Of a stretch of 64,000 bases of DNA, positions 45,615 through 54,433 are shown piece after piece. The position numbers were made by a program, and so were the translations under genes. Position 1 is the first letter of the stretch, and each line of letters starts with the position of its first letter. The notes under the pieces are model-generated. The model had not been told where the DNA came from, did no database searches, and saw only the letters and a list, made by a program, of their open reading frames with translations. Source of the stretch: Microbacterium suaedae (GTDB taxonomy: Bacteria; Actinomycetota; Actinomycetes; Actinomycetales; Microbacteriaceae); the NCBI RefSeq assembly GCF_003254645.1, contig NZ_PNFD01000001.1, positions 620,001 through 684,000 on the forward strand, in the 5' to 3' direction.

Positions 45615-45645
45615 TGCCAATACGTTTTGGCAAAACGTCTTGGCA
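45615..45645. promoter_or_regulatory. LacI-type operator, long near-perfect palindrome
   Basis: Centred on G45630, 14 of 15 base pairs on each side are complementary (arms TTGCCAATACGTTTT.. and its mirror). It can also be read as two overlapping 16-bp CG-centred LacI sites, GCCAATAC-GTTTTGGC (45616-45631, 7/8 pairs) and GGCAAAAC-GTCTTGGC (45629-45644, 6/8), offset by 13 bp. Confidence 0.75.
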
Positions 45646-45711
45646 GAAGTATGACCGAAGTGCACTTTCCCGTCAAGACACGAAATCGTCGCAGACAGGA
45701 TGGCGACTCGA

Positions 45712-46695
45712 CTACGCGTTGGGGCGGCCCTCCGGCACGGCATGGGCCCAGCCGCCGAGCGGGTCGACGGCGGCGAGCGGGCGGCTGTCGAGGGCGAGGA
45801 CGAAGCCGTCCCACCTGTCCGCCGCGATCGGCGGATCCCACGCGTCATGCAGGGCAGGGCTGTCGATCGTGATCCACCGGGCGGGAAGGCGGCGGATCTC
45901 GTCGATCAGCCACGTGCGCGCCGCCCGCGGAACGTGGGGAAGGACGCCCGGCGTCGTGATCACGACCGTCGCGTCCTCCGGTGCCCGCGCAACGAGGTCC
46001 GCGAGAACGCCGGGCTCAGCCGCATCGCCGGCGACGAGCAGCGGCGGATCCGCTGCCACGACGTCGAGCGCCGCGCCGATCCGCTGCTCGCGCTGGGTCT
46101 CGCCTGGCCACACCAGTCCCGCGATCCACGCGCGGTCGTCGGGATCCCGCGCGTCCCGCGGCTGCACGTCGATTCCCGCCCGCCAGGCGATGTCCGGAAG
46201 CCGCTCCGGCGCGCGGATCCCTCCCCGCATCTCGCAGTCGAGACGTACGGGCCCGCTCCCCCGCGCCGCTTCGCCGTCCTCGCCGCGGAATCGGTACGCG
46301 TAGCGATCGGGGTATAGGCAGAGACCTGCCGATGCGCCGATCTCGATCAGCGCGATGGGGCCGCGCACGCGCTCAAGCGCGAGGACGAGCGGGGCACAGC
46401 GCAGCGGCTCGTTCGTCTGGGTTGTCCGGGCCGCACATTCGGCGACAACCCGATCCGCGTTCTCGCGCACGAAGCGCGCCCATTCCGCGTAGCCCGCGAG
46501 GGGTGCGCCGAGCATGCGCGTGACCGCGAAGACGACGGGAGGCTGACGATGAGGAGACGGCAACGGAGCGAGGATCCGCGCGATCGAATCGTCGTCCGCG
46601 ACGCCGGCCGCCCACTCCGCGTACAGCTCGCTGCGGCCGGGCGCTTCCTCCCGCGCAAATCGTTCGTATCGCGCACGGACGTCGTCGAGATCCAT
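45712..46695 (-). CDS. DUF2332 family protein
   Basis: About 327 residues from ATG 46695. Family features are RYERFAREEAPGRSELYAEW at the N-terminus, LIEIGASAGLCLYPDRYAYR (a SAM-like glycine loop) and CEMRGG/RAGIDVQPRDARDPD. The family's function is unknown; a methyltransferase-like fold is suggested by the glycine loop only. It is divergent from msrB. Confidence 0.87.
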   Translation of the reverse strand: MDLDDVRARYERFAREEAPGRSELYAEWAAGVADDDSIARILAPLPSPHRQPPVVFAVTRMLGAPLAGYAEWARFVRENADRVVAECAARTTQTNEPLRCAPLVLALERVRGPIALIEIGASAGLCLYPDRYAYRFRGEDGEAARGSGPVRLDCEMRGGIRAPERLPDIAWRAGIDVQPRDARDPDDRAWIAGLVWPGETQREQRIGAALDVVAADPPLLVAGDAAEPGVLADLVARAPEDATVVITTPGVLPHVPRAARTWLIDEIRRLPARWITIDSPALHDAWDPPIAADRWDGFVLALDSRPLAAVDPLGGWAHAVPEGRPNA

Positions 46696-46822
46696 CGTCC
46701 CAGTCTCGCGCACCCGGGCGGCGCAGACGCAGCTCCCTCCGCACGGATCGCCCGCTTCTTCGCGCCCGGGCCGACACACGGATGCCGGAGCCGCGCCGCG
46801 CCACGCGACGTACCCTGGAGGC

Positions 46823-47227
46823 ATGGGTTACGACGTCGAGAAGACCGATGATGAGTGGCGCGCAGAGCTGACTCCCGAGCAGTTCGCAGTCCTGCGCGAA
46901 GCGGGCACCGAGCGCGCCTGGACGGGCGAGCTGCTCGACGAGGAGCGGTCGGGACTGTACACATGCGCGGCGTGCGGAGCCGAGCTGTTCGTCAGCGGCA
47001 CGAAGTTCGACTCGCACTGCGGATGGCCGAGCTTCTACGAGTCGGTTCGCCCCGACGCGGTCGAGCTGCTCGACGACAGCAGCCACGGGATGCAGCGGAC
47101 AGAGGTGCGATGCGCACGGTGTGGCGGGCACCTCGGCCACGTGTTCCCCGACGGCTTCGGCACCCCCACGGGCGACCGCTACTGCATGAACTCGCTCTCG
47201 CTGAACTTCACGCCCCAGGAAGACTGA
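46823..47227 (+). CDS. msrB: Peptide-methionine (R)-S-oxide reductase
   Basis: The 134-residue product has zinc ligands Cys48/Cys51 and Cys97/Cys100, the HCGWPSF motif and catalytic Cys121 in RYCMNSLSLNF. It repairs methionine-R-sulfoxide in proteins. The ribosome site TGGAGG lies directly before ATG 46823. Confidence 0.96.
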   Translation: MGYDVEKTDDEWRAELTPEQFAVLREAGTERAWTGELLDEERSGLYTCAACGAELFVSGTKFDSHCGWPSFYESVRPDAVELLDDSSHGMQRTEVRCARCGGHLGHVFPDGFGTPTGDRYCMNSLSLNFTPQED

Positions 47228-47263
47228 CGGGACCCGCGAATTCGTCGGCGACGTTCTGCGCGA

Positions 47264-48010
47264 TCAGATCACGTGGATCCCGCACTCGACCTTCGTGCTT
47301 CCGGCCCAGCGGCCCGATCGCGGATCGGCCCCCTCTTCGACGGGCTGCGTGCAGGGCTCACAGCCGATCGACGGGTACCCGGCGCTGAGCAGCAGGTTCA
47401 TCGGCACGCCGTGGTCCGCGGCATAGCCGTACAGCTCGTCACTCGTCCACTGCACGAACGGGTTCACCTTCACGAGGCCGTTCTTCGCGTCGAAGGTCAC
47501 GAGCGGAGCGAACGCCCGCGTCGGCGATTCGTCGCGGCGCACACCAGAGATCCACACCTCGTAGCCTCGCAGTGAGTCGCGCAGCGGCTCGACCTTGCGC
47601 ATCGCGCAGCAGTACTCGGCATTGCGCGAGAAGAGCTCTTTGCCATAGGCGGCGTCCTGCTCGGCGACGCTCAGCTCGGGCGTCACGTCGACGACGCGGA
47701 TGTCGAGCTGCCGTTGGGCCTCGTCACGTGTCGCGAGCGTCTCGACGAAATGGTATCCGGTGTCGAGGAACAGCACATCGACGCCGGGGATGCTCTGCGA
47801 CACGAAATGCGGGAGCACGGTGTTGGCCATCGACGAGGCGACAGAGACCGCCCCGGGATCGAAGGTGCGCGCGACCCACTCGATCGCCGCGCGCGCGTCT
47901 ACCTCCCGGTCGGTGCCGCTGCCGAGCTCGGCGATGCCCTGCCGGGCGACCTCCTCGAGCTCTTCCGCCGTGCGGCGCGCCCCGGCGCGGGGCGCCAGGC
48001 TGACGGTCAC
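47264..48010 (-). CDS. cysH: Adenylylsulfate (APS/PAPS) reductase
   Basis: About 248 residues from GTG 48010, which overlaps the sulfite-reductase stop (GTGA). Cysteine motifs EYCCAMRKVEPL and IGCEPCTQPV provide four [4Fe-4S] ligands, which points to the APS-reducing type. The catalytic Cys is in the C-terminal ECGIH. It reduces activated sulfate to sulfite, the substrate of the enzyme encoded just upstream. Confidence 0.93.
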   Translation of the reverse strand: MTVSLAPRAGARRTAEELEEVARQGIAELGSGTDREVDARAAIEWVARTFDPGAVSVASSMANTVLPHFVSQSIPGVDVLFLDTGYHFVETLATRDEAQRQLDIRVVDVTPELSVAEQDAAYGKELFSRNAEYCCAMRKVEPLRDSLRGYEVWISGVRRDESPTRAFAPLVTFDAKNGLVKVNPFVQWTSDELYGYAADHGVPMNLLLSAGYPSIGCEPCTQPVEEGADPRSGRWAGSTKVECGIHVI

Positions 48011-49725
48011 AGGAGAGCCTCCTCGTCGACGCGGTGCGCCCACTGAGCGAACGTCTCGTCACCGTCGTGCTGATCGGCGTAGCGGCGAGCGACGCGCTCG
48101 ACGTAGTCGGCGATGCCGTCGGCCGTGACCTTGAGACCGCGCACCGTCCGGCCGAGGCCGGCCTCCTCGCGGTCGTGTGAGGCGAGCCCGCCGCCGAGGT
48201 GCACCTGGAAACCAGGAACCTTGTTCCCCTCGTCGTCCGTGATCATCTGCCCCTTGAGGCCGACGTCGGCGGTCTGGATGCGGGCGCACGAGTTGGGGCA
48301 GCCGTTGATGTTCAGGCTCAGCGGCGCCGGCAGATCCGTCTCCTCGAAGCGCTTCTCGAGGTCGAGAACCGCGTTCTTCGCCGTCTCCTTCGTCTCGACG
48401 ATCGCGAGCTTGCAGAACTCGATCCCCGTGCAGGCGATCGTGCCGCGGCGGATGAGGCTCGGGCGAGCGTTGAGGCCCACCTCGTCGAGCCCCGCAATGA
48501 GCGACTCGGTGCGGTCTTCCGGAACGTCGAGGATGACGAGCTTCTGATGGGGCGTCGTCCGCAGGCGGGTGGACCCGTTCTCCTCGATGAGGTCGGCGAG
48601 GCGCGTCAGCTGCTCGCCCGAGATCCGGCCCACGATCGGCGTCGCGCCGACGTAGTTACGGCCATCCTTCTGCTTGTGCACGCCGACGTGGTCACCGGGA
48701 CCTGTCGGACGCGTCGGGGCCGGGCCGTCCGCGAGCGCGTAGCCGAGGTACTCCGTCTCGAGCACCTCGCGGAACTTCTCGGGGCCCCAATCGGCGAGGA
48801 GGAACTTGAGGCGCGCCTTGTTGCGCAGGCGTCGGTATCCGTAGTCGCGGAAGATTCGCACGACGCCGTGCCAGACCTCGGCCACCTGATCAGGAGCCGC
48901 CCATGCGCCGAGGCGCTCGCCCAGCCGGGGGACAGTCGAGAGCGCGCCGCCGACCCACACGTCGTAGCCGATGCCGTGCTCCGGGTGATCGATCGCGACG
49001 AACGAGACGTCGTTGATCTCGTGCACGACGTCCTGGCTCGGGTGGCCCGTGATCGCCGTCTTGAACTTGCGCGGGAGGTTGGCCAGCTCGGGATCCCCGA
49101 TGAAGCGATCGGTGATCTCGTCGATCTGCGGGGTCGGGTCGATAAGCTCATCGACCGAGATCCCGGCGACGGGCGAGCCGAGCACGACGCGCGGCACGTC
49201 GCCGCACGCCTCCGTCGTCCCCAGCCCGACGGCCTCGAGCCGACGCCAGATCTCGGGCATCGACTCGACCTCGATCCAGTGCAGCTGGATGTTCTGCCGG
49301 TCGGTGAGATCGGCGGTACCCCGGGCGAATTCGGTCGAGATCTCGCCAATCACGCGCAGCTGCTCGGTCGTGAGCTGGCCGCCGTCGATGCGCACGCGGA
49401 GCATGAAGTACTCGTCCTCGAGCTCATGCGGCTCGAGGGTCGCCGTCTTGCCGCCGTCGATCCCGGGCTTGCGCTGCGTGTACAGCCCCCACCAGCGGAA
49501 TCGGCCGTGCAGATCGGTCGGATCGATCGACGCGAAGCCACCCTTCGCGTAGACGTTCTCGATGCGCTCGCGCACATTGAGACCGCCGTCGGCGAGCTTG
49601 AACTCCTCGTTGGCGTTGAGCGGCTCGGTGCCGTCGATCTTCCACTGCCCGTGCGGCTTCTTCGCCCCACGTGCGGCGCGCGTGCGCGCTCCGCGGTTCG
49701 CCGTCTGGCTGTTGTCGACGCTCAT
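48007..49725 (-). CDS. Ferredoxin-dependent sulfite reductase (nitrite/sulfite reductase family)
   Basis: The 572-residue product reduces sulfite to sulfide. Siroheme/[4Fe-4S] ligands are in CTGIEFCKLA and NGCPNSCAR. The two ferredoxin-like half-domains (LRVIGEISTEFARGTADLTD... and LTRLADLIEENGSTRLRTTP) repeat as in the family. The start is ATG 49725; GTG 49731 with GGGAG is an alternative. It is first in a two-gene assimilatory unit with cysH. The sulfate adenylyltransferase genes are not in the window. Confidence 0.93.
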   Translation of the reverse strand: MSVDNSQTANRGARTRAARGAKKPHGQWKIDGTEPLNANEEFKLADGGLNVRERIENVYAKGGFASIDPTDLHGRFRWWGLYTQRKPGIDGGKTATLEPHELEDEYFMLRVRIDGGQLTTEQLRVIGEISTEFARGTADLTDRQNIQLHWIEVESMPEIWRRLEAVGLGTTEACGDVPRVVLGSPVAGISVDELIDPTPQIDEITDRFIGDPELANLPRKFKTAITGHPSQDVVHEINDVSFVAIDHPEHGIGYDVWVGGALSTVPRLGERLGAWAAPDQVAEVWHGVVRIFRDYGYRRLRNKARLKFLLADWGPEKFREVLETEYLGYALADGPAPTRPTGPGDHVGVHKQKDGRNYVGATPIVGRISGEQLTRLADLIEENGSTRLRTTPHQKLVILDVPEDRTESLIAGLDEVGLNARPSLIRRGTIACTGIEFCKLAIVETKETAKNAVLDLEKRFEETDLPAPLSLNINGCPNSCARIQTADVGLKGQMITDDEGNKVPGFQVHLGGGLASHDREEAGLGRTVRGLKVTADGIADYVERVARRYADQHDGDETFAQWAHRVDEEALL

Positions 49726-49840
49726 GGCCACCCCACTCCCTGCTCGGATGTGAGTACGAGCCTAAGGACGCGACGACGGGGCCGCCCCAATGTGACGCCC
49801 TGAGACAGTCATGGCGCGTAACAGTTGGGGCGGGGCCCGC

Positions 49841-50734
49841 CTACTCCTTGACGGATCCTGCGGTGAGGCCCTCCACGATCCAGCGGCTCGCGAGGGCGAA
49901 CAGCACCATCGTCGGCAGGATCGTGAGAACGGCCGCGGCCGCCATCGGGCCCCACGCGATATTGAACGTCGAGATAAACCCGTTGAGCGCCGACGGCACC
50001 GTGCGGTTCTCGTCGGAGTTGATGAGGATCACCGAGAGGAACAGCTCGTTCCAGCAGTTGACGAAGTTGAAGATGAACGCCGCGACGATGCCAGGCGTCA
50101 TGACGGGAACGAGCACACGGAACAGCGCCCCGAGGCGCGAACAGCCGTCGATCATGGCGGCCTCCTCGAGCGCATCCGGGACGTTCTCGAAGAACCCCCG
50201 CAGCATCACCGTCGAGAAGGGGATGCAGATCGCGATGTACACGAGCACGAGTCCGAACTTCGAATCCACGATCCCGAGGTCCGCCATCATCGAGTACAAC
50301 GGCCCGAGCGCGATGAATGTCGGGATCATCTGCGTGACCAGGAACGCCACGAGGACCGCGCCCTTGCTGCGGAACTCGAATCGCGCGAGAACGTACGCGC
50401 TCAGGAGCGCGATCAGGGTCGCCAGCGCCCCGGCAGTCAGCGCGATGCCCGCCGAGTTGGCGAGGAACACACCGAAGTCCGATGTCTCGAACAGTCCCGT
50501 GTAGTTCTCGAGGGATGGTTCGGTCGGCCAGTACTCGAGCGGAAATCGATTGATCGATCCCGGGGATTTGAACGATGTGATCGCGATCCAGTACAGCGGG
50601 AACAGCGTCAAGACGAGCCACAGCGCAAGGAAAGCGATCTTGACGGCGCCTCCGATGGAGACCTTCCGGGAGGGGGATCCCTGCGGGCGCGACGGCGCGG
50701 CGGATCCGGTCGTGAGCACCTGGGTAGCAGTCAT
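49841..50734 (-). CDS. ABC importer permease (MalG type)
   Basis: About 297 residues from ATG 50734, overlapping the upstream permease stop. Six membrane helices, the EAA loop ALEEAAMIDGCSRLGALFRV and a C-terminal GLTAGSVKE identify a CUT1-type carbohydrate permease. Confidence 0.92.
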   Translation of the reverse strand: MTATQVLTTGSAAPSRPQGSPSRKVSIGGAVKIAFLALWLVLTLFPLYWIAITSFKSPGSINRFPLEYWPTEPSLENYTGLFETSDFGVFLANSAGIALTAGALATLIALLSAYVLARFEFRSKGAVLVAFLVTQMIPTFIALGPLYSMMADLGIVDSKFGLVLVYIAICIPFSTVMLRGFFENVPDALEEAAMIDGCSRLGALFRVLVPVMTPGIVAAFIFNFVNCWNELFLSVILINSDENRTVPSALNGFISTFNIAWGPMAAAAVLTILPTMVLFALASRWIVEGLTAGSVKE

Positions 50735-51699
50735 GATCTCGTCGCCCTCTTCATCGCCATGAGATAGAACGCGCAGAAGATCAGCAGCATGGCCATGACG
50801 ATGAGCCCGATCGCGCTCGCGAGGCCGTACGACCCCTGCTGGGTGTAGTTGATCATCCACGTCGTGATGATGTGCGTCTGGTTCGCGGGTCCGCCGCCCG
50901 TCATCGCGTAGATGATGTCCGGGAAGTTGAAGATCCAGATCACCCGAAGCAGGACCGTGAGGAACAGGGTCGTCGCAATGTACGGAATGATGATCGAGAA
51001 CAGCTGCCGGAACCGCCCCGCACCGTCGAGGCTGGCCGCTTCGAGCACCTCCTCGGGAACCGACTGCAGCGCCGCGAGGATCATGATCGCGAAGAACGTC
51101 ACCCCGTACCAGATGTTCGCGACGAGAACCGCGATCATCGCGAGCTTCGGGTCCGCGAGCCACGGGAGCGGCGCCTCGACGAGACCTGCCTTCATCAACA
51201 GGTCGTTGACGACGCCGAACTCGGCATTGAACATCCAGCGGAACAGCATGCCGATGAGAAAGCCCGAGACCGCCCAGGGGAAGAACACAAGCGCCTGGTA
51301 GACGCCACGGAATCGGAACCGCCGGCGCAGTGCGAGCGCGATGAGGAAGCCGATCGTGAATTGAGGCACGAGGGATCCCACGACCCAGAGGACGGTGTTC
51401 CCCGCGACGGTCGAGAACACGGGATCCGACACGATCGTCGCGAAGTTCTGCAGACCAACCCACGGAGTCGCGGTGAGATCCCAGAGGTTCCAGTCGTGGA
51501 ATGCCATCCGGGAGCCCTGCAGCATCGGCCAGTAAGTGAACCAGCCGACGAACACGATCGCGGGTGAGAGGAACGCGAGGATCGTGAACGCCTGCCGTGC
51601 GCCGAAGGCGCGCCGTCTGGGTCCCGTCGCGCGCCGAGGGGGCGATTCCCCTGCCGTTCCTCGCGGCTCAGCCGCGGTGCGAAGAGCTGTGACGGTCAC
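50731..51699 (-). CDS. ABC importer permease (MalF type)
   Basis: About 322 residues from GTG 51699, 4 nt after the binding-protein stop, with GGGGGAG as ribosome site. A basic, disordered N-terminus of about 40 residues precedes six membrane helices and the EAA-type loop EEVLEAASLDGAGRFRQLFS. Confidence 0.92.
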   Translation of the reverse strand: MTVTALRTAAEPRGTAGESPPRRATGPRRRAFGARQAFTILAFLSPAIVFVGWFTYWPMLQGSRMAFHDWNLWDLTATPWVGLQNFATIVSDPVFSTVAGNTVLWVVGSLVPQFTIGFLIALALRRRFRFRGVYQALVFFPWAVSGFLIGMLFRWMFNAEFGVVNDLLMKAGLVEAPLPWLADPKLAMIAVLVANIWYGVTFFAIMILAALQSVPEEVLEAASLDGAGRFRQLFSIIIPYIATTLFLTVLLRVIWIFNFPDIIYAMTGGGPANQTHIITTWMINYTQQGSYGLASAIGLIVMAMLLIFCAFYLMAMKRATRS

Positions 51700-51703
51700 C
51701 CGA

Positions 51704-53017
51704 TCACTCCCCCGCGTACTTCTCGGTCCAGTACGCATCCCAGTCCGTGAGGAGCTCGGACGTCGTCATGTTCCCGAGCAGCACGTTCTGCACGTCCTGG
51801 TCGGCCTTCTGTCCCCATTCGGTCCACCAGCTCTCGCCGCGCGGCTGTTCGACGTTCACATAGGTCTCGGGATCCTCGGTCATCGCCACGTAGCTCTGCC
51901 ACGGACCCTCAGAGTAGAAGTCGTCGTCGCTCGCCTCGGCGATGATCGGCACGAGGCTGTTCGTCTGTGCGAATTCCGTCGCCGGTCCGGCGCTCGAGAG
52001 GAACTCCACGAGGGCCACGGCCTCATCGGTGTGCTCGCTCGACTCCGCGACGCCCCATCCCGCTGTCGCGAGCGGCTGCGCGGCCTGGCCGGACGGCCCC
52101 TGCAGCAGCGGGGCCGTCGCCCACTGATCGTCAGCGATCGTCGTCGACTGCTGCACCGTCGCGATCACCTCGGGGTCCTGCAGCAGGAACGCCGTCGTCC
52201 CGTTGGTGAAGCCTTCAACCATCTCGGGGTATCCCCACGAGACCGCCGAGGGCGGGGCCGCTTCCTCGAACAACGCGAAGTATGTATCGAGCGCTTCCTG
52301 CGCCTCGGGCGCCGAGAAGATCGTCGATCCGTCTTCGAGAAGAAACGCGTTCGAGACGTCGAGATCGTCCATCACGTACGCTTCGATCGCCACAACGACG
52401 TTCGAGTACCCGTTCACGCCTCCACGGAACGCATATCCGTATGTGTTGTTCGACGGGTCCTGGATCGCGGACGCCTGTTCGAGCAGTTCCTCCCACGTCT
52501 CGGGAGGACCGTCGAATCCGGCCTGCTCGACGAGGTCAGTGCGGTAGAAGAGCGACAGCCCGTAGAAGCCGTAGGGCACGAAGTAGGTGCCGTCAGCCTG
52601 TTCGGCCGCTGCTCGCGCGTTGTCGGTCAGCGCGTCCCAGCCGTCCCAGCCGGAAAGATCATCCGACATGTCGTACAACCAACCGTTGTTCGTGAATGGC
52701 CCAACCGTGAGATCGCGCACCTCGAGCACGTCGATCCCGGTGCCCGATTGCAGCATCTGCTGGAGCTTCTGATCCGCCTGGTCCGTCGGCGGCGAGACCA
52801 GATCGACCTGCACACCGGGATTCTCCGCCTCGAAGTCGTCGAGGAGCCCGCGGATGAGATCCGTCCGCGCCGGATTCGTGAGGCTCTCGACCATCTGCAG
52901 CGTCACCTCGCCGTCGGCTGAACCGGAGGCTCCCGTGCCGCCCGAGCATCCGGACAGCGTGAGGATGGCGGCGGTTCCGACGGCGACGGTGCCGAGAGTC
53001 TTTCGCGTGGGGGTCAT
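51704..53017 (-). CDS. ABC importer substrate-binding lipoprotein
   Basis: The 437-residue product has lipobox LTLSGC near residue 24. The mature part is a CUT1-type solute-binding protein (MLQSGTGIDVLEVRDLTVGP, FVPYGFYGLSLFYRTDLVEQ, TAFLLQDPEVIATVQQ). The transported compound is not identifiable. No ATPase is encoded in the operon. Confidence 0.9.
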   Translation of the reverse strand: MTPTRKTLGTVAVGTAAILTLSGCSGGTGASGSADGEVTLQMVESLTNPARTDLIRGLLDDFEAENPGVQVDLVSPPTDQADQKLQQMLQSGTGIDVLEVRDLTVGPFTNNGWLYDMSDDLSGWDGWDALTDNARAAAEQADGTYFVPYGFYGLSLFYRTDLVEQAGFDGPPETWEELLEQASAIQDPSNNTYGYAFRGGVNGYSNVVVAIEAYVMDDLDVSNAFLLEDGSTIFSAPEAQEALDTYFALFEEAAPPSAVSWGYPEMVEGFTNGTTAFLLQDPEVIATVQQSTTIADDQWATAPLLQGPSGQAAQPLATAGWGVAESSEHTDEAVALVEFLSSAGPATEFAQTNSLVPIIAEASDDDFYSEGPWQSYVAMTEDPETYVNVEQPRGESWWTEWGQKADQDVQNVLLGNMTTSELLTDWDAYWTEKYAGE

Positions 53018-53059
53018 GTCACGCCTTTCTGTTTCGCGATCTTGGTGGAGTGGGGACGG

Positions 53060-54289
53060 TCAGTGCGCGGGCCTGCGCTCGCCGGCGAGTCGGACGATCT
53101 GAGGGATGGCGTGATCGATGAACGCCTCGAAGTCGCGCGCTTCGGTGTAGAGGTGCACCGACAGGCGCAGGTAGCCGACGCCGGCGAAGCTCGTGAACGC
53201 CGCTTCGATACCCGTCAGATCGAGCAGGCGCATTCGCAGCTCGTCGGCGTCTTCACGTGCACGGCCGAGACCGTCAGGAAGACGCACAAGGCGCATGGAC
53301 GGCACCGGTGAGGGAGACGCGTGGAGCGCTTCGTCCGAGACGTAGGGCTGCATCGCCGCCGCGATGGCACGGGCGCCTTCGTCTGCCGCCGCGCGCATCG
53401 CCTCCCGAGCGCGGCTCCAGCCGTACTCCCGCTCGACGAACTCGATCGCGCGTGGCGCGGCGATGTAGCTCGTGGCGTCCAGAGTCCCCTGCGTATCGAA
53501 GCGGGTCGGGTACGGGTCATCCGCAGCCCATGAGTCGATGAGCGGCCACAGATCGTCGCGATCGGAAGCGGAGGTGACGAGCACGGCAGACCCGCGTGGC
53601 GCGCAGGGCCACTTGTGCAGGTTCCCGAACCACCAGTCACCGCCGGTCCCGCGTGCCGCATCGGGAACGAGGCCAGGACCGTGGGCGCCGTCGACGAGCA
53701 CGCGGGCCCCACGCTCGCGAGCGACGTGCGCGATCCGCTCTGTGGGGAGCAAGCGCGCGGTCGGCGAAGTGATCTGATCGACGACGACGAGGCGGGCACG
53801 ATCCGTGAGCTGTTCCCGGAAGCAGTCGACGACCTCGTCGTCGGTGGCGGAAAGGGGGATCCGCACGGTGCGCAGATCCGCACCGAAACGTCGGGCAAGG
53901 CGGCGCGCCCCCATGGACACGGCACCGTAGCCGTGATCGGTGACGACGACCTCGTCACCGGGGCGGAGCCGCAGCGCGTTGTAGACGACGGTCGCGGCGG
54001 CCGAGGCGTTCGGAACGAACACGAGGTCGTCCGCCGACGCCCCGACGAACGGAGCAACCTCCTCACGCGCCTGCGCCACACGCTCCGCGACACGCGGAAA
54101 CCACGAGACGGGGCTGAGATCCGCGAGAGCGCGCAGCTCTTCCTGGGCGCGGACGACCTCCGATGGGACCGCCCCGAACGAACCGTGATTCAGATGGACG
54201 ATGTCGGGATCCAGCGGCCAGGCGTCGCGCGCGTGCCGCCCGTCGGCGAGCGTCACGGGTGCGAACGGAGTGGCGACATCGTGAGACAT
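53060..54289 (-). CDS. PLP-dependent class V aminotransferase (isopenicillin-N-epimerase-like)
   Basis: The 409-residue product has the fold-type I class V pattern: HLNHGSFGAVPSEVVRAQEE, FVPNASAAATVVYNALRLRP, LVDGAHGPG and the PLP-Lys segment NLHKWPCAPRG. This subgroup includes epimerases, lyases and desulfurase-like enzymes, so the reaction is open. It is the first gene of the operon with the importer, suggesting that it processes an imported amino compound. Two FadR-type operators lie upstream. Confidence 0.88.
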   Translation of the reverse strand: MSHDVATPFAPVTLADGRHARDAWPLDPDIVHLNHGSFGAVPSEVVRAQEELRALADLSPVSWFPRVAERVAQAREEVAPFVGASADDLVFVPNASAAATVVYNALRLRPGDEVVVTDHGYGAVSMGARRLARRFGADLRTVRIPLSATDDEVVDCFREQLTDRARLVVVDQITSPTARLLPTERIAHVARERGARVLVDGAHGPGLVPDAARGTGGDWWFGNLHKWPCAPRGSAVLVTSASDRDDLWPLIDSWAADDPYPTRFDTQGTLDATSYIAAPRAIEFVEREYGWSRAREAMRAAADEGARAIAAAMQPYVSDEALHASPSPVPSMRLVRLPDGLGRAREDADELRMRLLDLTGIEAAFTSFAGVGYLRLSVHLYTEARDFEAFIDHAIPQIVRLAGERRPAH

Positions 54290-54307
54290 TCAGGTTCCTC
54301 TCGGCTT

Positions 54308-54320
54308 CTTGTCGGACAAG
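54308..54320. promoter_or_regulatory. FadR-type GntR operator 1
   Basis: The palindrome CTTGTCGGACAAG contains TTGTCGGACAA, a full match to the FadR-subfamily consensus TnGTnnnACnA. It lies 19 bp from the aminotransferase ATG. Confidence 0.65.
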
Positions 54321-54372
54321 AGTGCCAGCAGCGACGCGAAATCACCACCCTTTTCTGGCAAACTTGGCAAAT

Positions 54373-54383
54373 TCGTCGGACAA
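54373..54383. promoter_or_regulatory. FadR-type GntR operator 2
   Basis: TCGTCGGACAA matches TnGTnnnACnA and shares GTCGGACAA with operator 1, 64 bp away. It lies 50 bp before the regulator's ATG, so both divergent promoters could be covered. Confidence 0.6.
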
Positions 54384-54433
54384 CTGAAACACGATCGACA
54401 CGCGAACACGGCCGACGATGGGAGACTTTCTGC

